Assembly: GCA_019359235.1 (NCBI GenBank) | Contig: JAHHHT010000010.1 | Coordinates: forward strand, 224,223 to 288,222 | Reading direction: 5' to 3' | DNA length: 64,000 nucleotides | Source: Oscillatoria princeps RMCB-10 | GTDB lineage: Bacteria; Cyanobacteriota; Cyanobacteriia; Cyanobacteriales; Oscillatoriaceae | Shown here: positions 62,801 to 64,000 of the stretch, piece after piece | How the letters are laid out: every line of letters starts with the position of its first letter | Numbering within the stretch: the stretch's first letter is position 1 | Made by a program: the position numbers and the translations under genes | Notes under the pieces: model-generated | The model's input: the letters and a program-made list of their open reading frames with translations, nothing else | Database searches by the model: none | What the model was told of the DNA's origin: nothing

Positions 62801-64000
62801 CGGTTCAACCGGCGATTGAACTATGGTGGCTTCTGGGGCAACAGGTGCCGGTTCAACCGGCAAAGAGGCTATCGCCACTTCTGCTGCAACGGGGTTTGGT
62901 TCAACCGGCAAAGAGGCTGTGGTAGCTTCTGGCGCAACAGGTGTCTGTTCAACCGGCAAAGAGGCTGTGGTAGCTTCTGGCGCAACAGGGAAGGGCTCAA
63001 CCGGCAAAGAGGCTATCGCCACTTCTGCTGCAACAGGTGCCGGTTCAACCGGCAAAGAGGCTGTGGTAGCTTCTGGCGCAACAGGGAAGGGCTCAACCGG
63101 CAAAGAGGCTATCGCCACTTCTGCTGCAACAGGTGCCGGTTCAACCGGCAAAGAGGCTGTGGTAGCTTCTGGCGCAACAGGTGCCGGTTCAACCGGCAAA
63201 GAGGCTATCGCCACTTCTGCTGCAACGGGTGTCTGTTCAACCGGCAAAGAGGCTATCGCCACTTCTGCTGCAACGGGGAAGGGTTCAACCGGCAAAGAGG
63301 CTGTGGTAGCTTCTGGCGCAACAGGGAAGGGCTCAACCGGCAAAGAGGCTGTGGTAGCTTCTGGCGCAACAGGGAAGGGCTCAACCGGCAAAGAGGCTAT
63401 CGCCACTTCTGCTGCAACAGGTGCCGGTTCAGCCGGCAAAGAGGCTGTGGGAACCGAGGCTGCAACAGGTGCCGGTTCAACCGGCAAAGAGGCTATCGCC
63501 ACTTCTGCTGCAACAGGTGCCGGTTCAACCGGCAAAGAGGCTGTGGTAGCTTCTGGCGCAACAGGTGTCTGTTCAACCGGCAAAGAGGCTGTGGTAGCTT
63601 CTGGCGCAACAGGTGCCGGTTCTGCCGGCAAAGAGGCTGTGGGAACCGAGGCTGCAACAGCAGGTGCCGGTTCTGCCGGCAAAGAGGCTGTGGGAACCGA
63701 GGCTGCAACAGCAGGTGCCGGCAACTCAGGCGATTGAGCTATAGTCACTGCTGGAGTGACGCTGGGCGATTCAACCGGCGGCGATTGGGTTGTGGTAGCG
63801 TCTGCAGCCAATATTGGCGATTCAGTCACCTGTAGGGATTGTGTCCCATCGCTGTCTGCTGCTGGCGCTGGACTCACCTGTAGGGATTGTGTCCCATCGC
63901 TGTCTGCTGCTGGCGCTGGACTCACCTGTAGGGATTGTGTCCCATCGCTGTCTGCTGCTGGCGCTGGACTCACCTGTAGGGATTGTGTCCCATCGCTGTC
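59876..64000 (-). CDS. Giant proline/alanine-rich 16-residue-repeat protein (5' end outside window)
   Basis: The frame is open from the window edge to a stop at 59876. At the edge lie three-plus copies of a 48-bp unit (SPAPAADSDGTQSLQV), then about 55 units of 16 or 17 residues of the type VEPAPVAPEATTASLP (roughly 61090-63740). The C-terminal ~400 residues are non-repetitive and helical (LQSLQDMQKELDQLLAEL, ALFEAQRQQYAALAAGINPH, ARLLLLYWQQLAVRKALQQL). The last residues, RAKAQLRTLG-stop, are encoded by the gtagggctaaagcccaacta repeat. Pro every few residues suggests an extended rod or spacer; it may be surface- or TonB/Pro-spacer-like. No signal peptide can be seen because the start is missing. 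Confidence 0.8.
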   Translation of the reverse strand, partial: DSDGTQSLQVSPAPAADSDGTQSLQVSPAPAADSDGTQSLQVSPAPAADSDGTQSLQVTESPILAADATTTQSPPVESPSVTPAVTIAQSPELPAPAVAASVPTASLPAEPAPAVAASVPTASLPAEPAPVAPEATTASLPVEQTPVAPEATTASLPVEPAPVAAEVAIASLPVEPAPVAASVPTASLPAEPAPVAAEVAIASLPVEPFPVAPEATTASLPVEPFPVAPEATTASLPVEPFPVAAEVAIASLPVEQTPVAAEVAIASLPVEPAPVAPEATTASLPVEPAPVAAEVAIASLPVEPFPVAPEATTASLPVEPAPVAAEVAIASLPVEPFPVAPEATTASLPVEQTPVAPEATTASLPVEPNPVAAEVAIASLPVEPAPVAPEATIVQSPVEPAPVAPEATIVQSPVEQTPVAPEATTASLPVEPNPVAAEVAIASLPAEPAPVAPEATTASLPVEQTPVAPEATTASLPVEPAPVAAEVAIASLPVEPAPVAASVPTASLPAEPAPVAAEVAIASLPVEPFPVAPEATTASLPVEPFPVAPEATTASLPVEPAPAAAEVAIASLPVEPAPVPAEVAIASLPVAPFPVAASVATVLPPVEPAPAVAASVAIASSPVAPFPVAASVATVLPPVEPAPAVAASVAIAQLPVAPFPVAASVATVLPPVEPAPAVAASVAIAQLPVAPFPVAASVATVLPPVEPAPAVAASVAIASSPVESAPAVAEVAIAQLPVEPAPVPAEVAIASLPVAPFPVAASVATVLPPAEPAPVVASVVTVLPPVAPFPVTPEVAIASLPVEPNPVAAEVAIASLPVEPNPVAPEAATAQLPVEPAPVVASVVIAQPPVEPAPVAPEATTAQLPVEPNPVAAEVAIASLPVEPAPVAPEATTAQLPVEPNPVAPEAATAQLPVEPAPVVASVVIAQPPVEPAPIVAEVAIAQSPVEPAPIVASVAIAQPLAEPAPTVTEVPVNSLERLAFEATEPAIPQLQNPQQTLSKERQTLAYLSLTQLKLTDLAPSVAQEISQNFQKYHEASTLAATVTKALQQPAEGLTPDASPSQIEQGRLQSLQDMQKELDQLLAELGQHKTVLEEETQQVWNEMEQQIPLVELKWIQANISLLPVFSGGDSSLGAALWRNAAALQLQLAQSCRKKAALFEAQRQQYAALAAGINPHFWQVVGYQRNACGRQGEIWGWVTDSHPLAQKNHYLLQAAIAAQNRQALQNLAELAQQQSATILWPAKFIENSRISPEPVASCAGDVLAQVQPQERESLNPQKAPEKSQLPAFPTQQQPAQPKSAGAPAQGFQEIPSEVTSIPEKAAAKARDLQTARLLLLYWQQLAVRKALQQLESAKVDVELAIQQAGRAKAQLRTLG
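61090..63740. repeat. 48-bp coding minisatellite
   Basis: About 55 tandem units of 48 bp (some 51), each with an accggcaaagaggct or accggcaattgagct core, arranged in higher-order blocks (for example similar blocks near 62340-62660 and 63300-63620). Because 48 is divisible by three, the opposite strand is open for over 900 codons too. Confidence 0.9.

Noticed and set aside
61124..63835. A 903-codon open frame on the plus strand opposite the proline-rich protein
   Set aside because: It exists only because a 48-bp repeat (multiple of three) keeps every frame open. Its Cys/Arg/Asn-rich text is pure repeat, with no SD and no non-repetitive domain.

Overview
The window looks like chromosomal DNA of a repeat-rich filamentous cyanobacterium, perhaps Oscillatoriales/Microcoleus-like. 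That placement is inferred from gene content, not from a marker gene. The grounds are cyanobacterial-style urease and urtABCDE sets, a P-II protein with the Ser49/Tyr51 T-loop, an SLH-OprB porin, Uma2 nucleases, TPR-CHAT and filamentous-haemagglutinin-type exoproteins, an NtcA-type promoter, HIP1 octamers (GCGATCGC, e.g. in tgcgatcgca near 4493), heptanucleotide tandem repeats and many TA-flanked miniature elements.

Layout. 1-1967: secreted TPR-CHAT protein, cut by the window edge. 2.6-7.5 kb: a probable RiPP (TOMM) locus with a nitrile-hydratase-like-leader precursor, an amidohydrolase, a fused FC-YcaO cyclodehydratase and the stump of a second amidohydrolase. 8.7 kb: Uma2 nuclease. 10-15.7 kb: two tandem, nearly identical TPS exoproteins. 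16.4-25.3 kb: ureC, an NlpC/P60 lipoprotein, ureB, an HD phosphohydrolase, ureE, ureF, an unknown gene and ureG. 25.4-27.1 kb: OprB-type porin. 28.6-34.3 kb: urtABCDE behind an NtcA-type promoter. 34.6-36.7 kb: RCK-TM-RCK channel-like protein. 36.8-38.1 kb: ureD-ureA. 38.1-41.9 kb: hybrid histidine kinase divergent from glnB. 42-47.9 kb: rdgB, a broken STAND-WD40 gene, a small membrane protein and a phosphohexomutase. 49.1-52.1 kb: RTX protein, tmk, holB. 52.5-55.7 kb: small secreted proteins and a wrecked Uma2 gene. 56-58.3 kb: a coiled-coil gene preceded by two truncated copies of its own 5' end. 58.5-64 kb: GNAT protein and a large proline-rich repeat protein running off the window.

How the genes fit together. 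The centre is a nitrogen-scavenging neighbourhood: all seven urease genes (scattered over both strands), the complete high-affinity urea transporter, a porin that also has an NtcA-like promoter, and the P-II sensor glnB. An outer-membrane porin, UrtABCDE, urease and P-II/NtcA control would form one uptake and assimilation route for urea.

The most unusual material is (i) the NHLP-YcaO-amidohydrolase locus with duplication scars, (ii) a ~40-bp repeat present four times in frame inside one histidine kinase, (iii) TA-flanked TAGC...GCTA elements whose ends are conserved while their interiors are swapped, (iv) two unrelated minisatellites that both contain 12 units of 21 bp, and (v) a frameshift plus nonsense change at the end of tmk. 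No rRNA, tRNA or CRISPR array was found.
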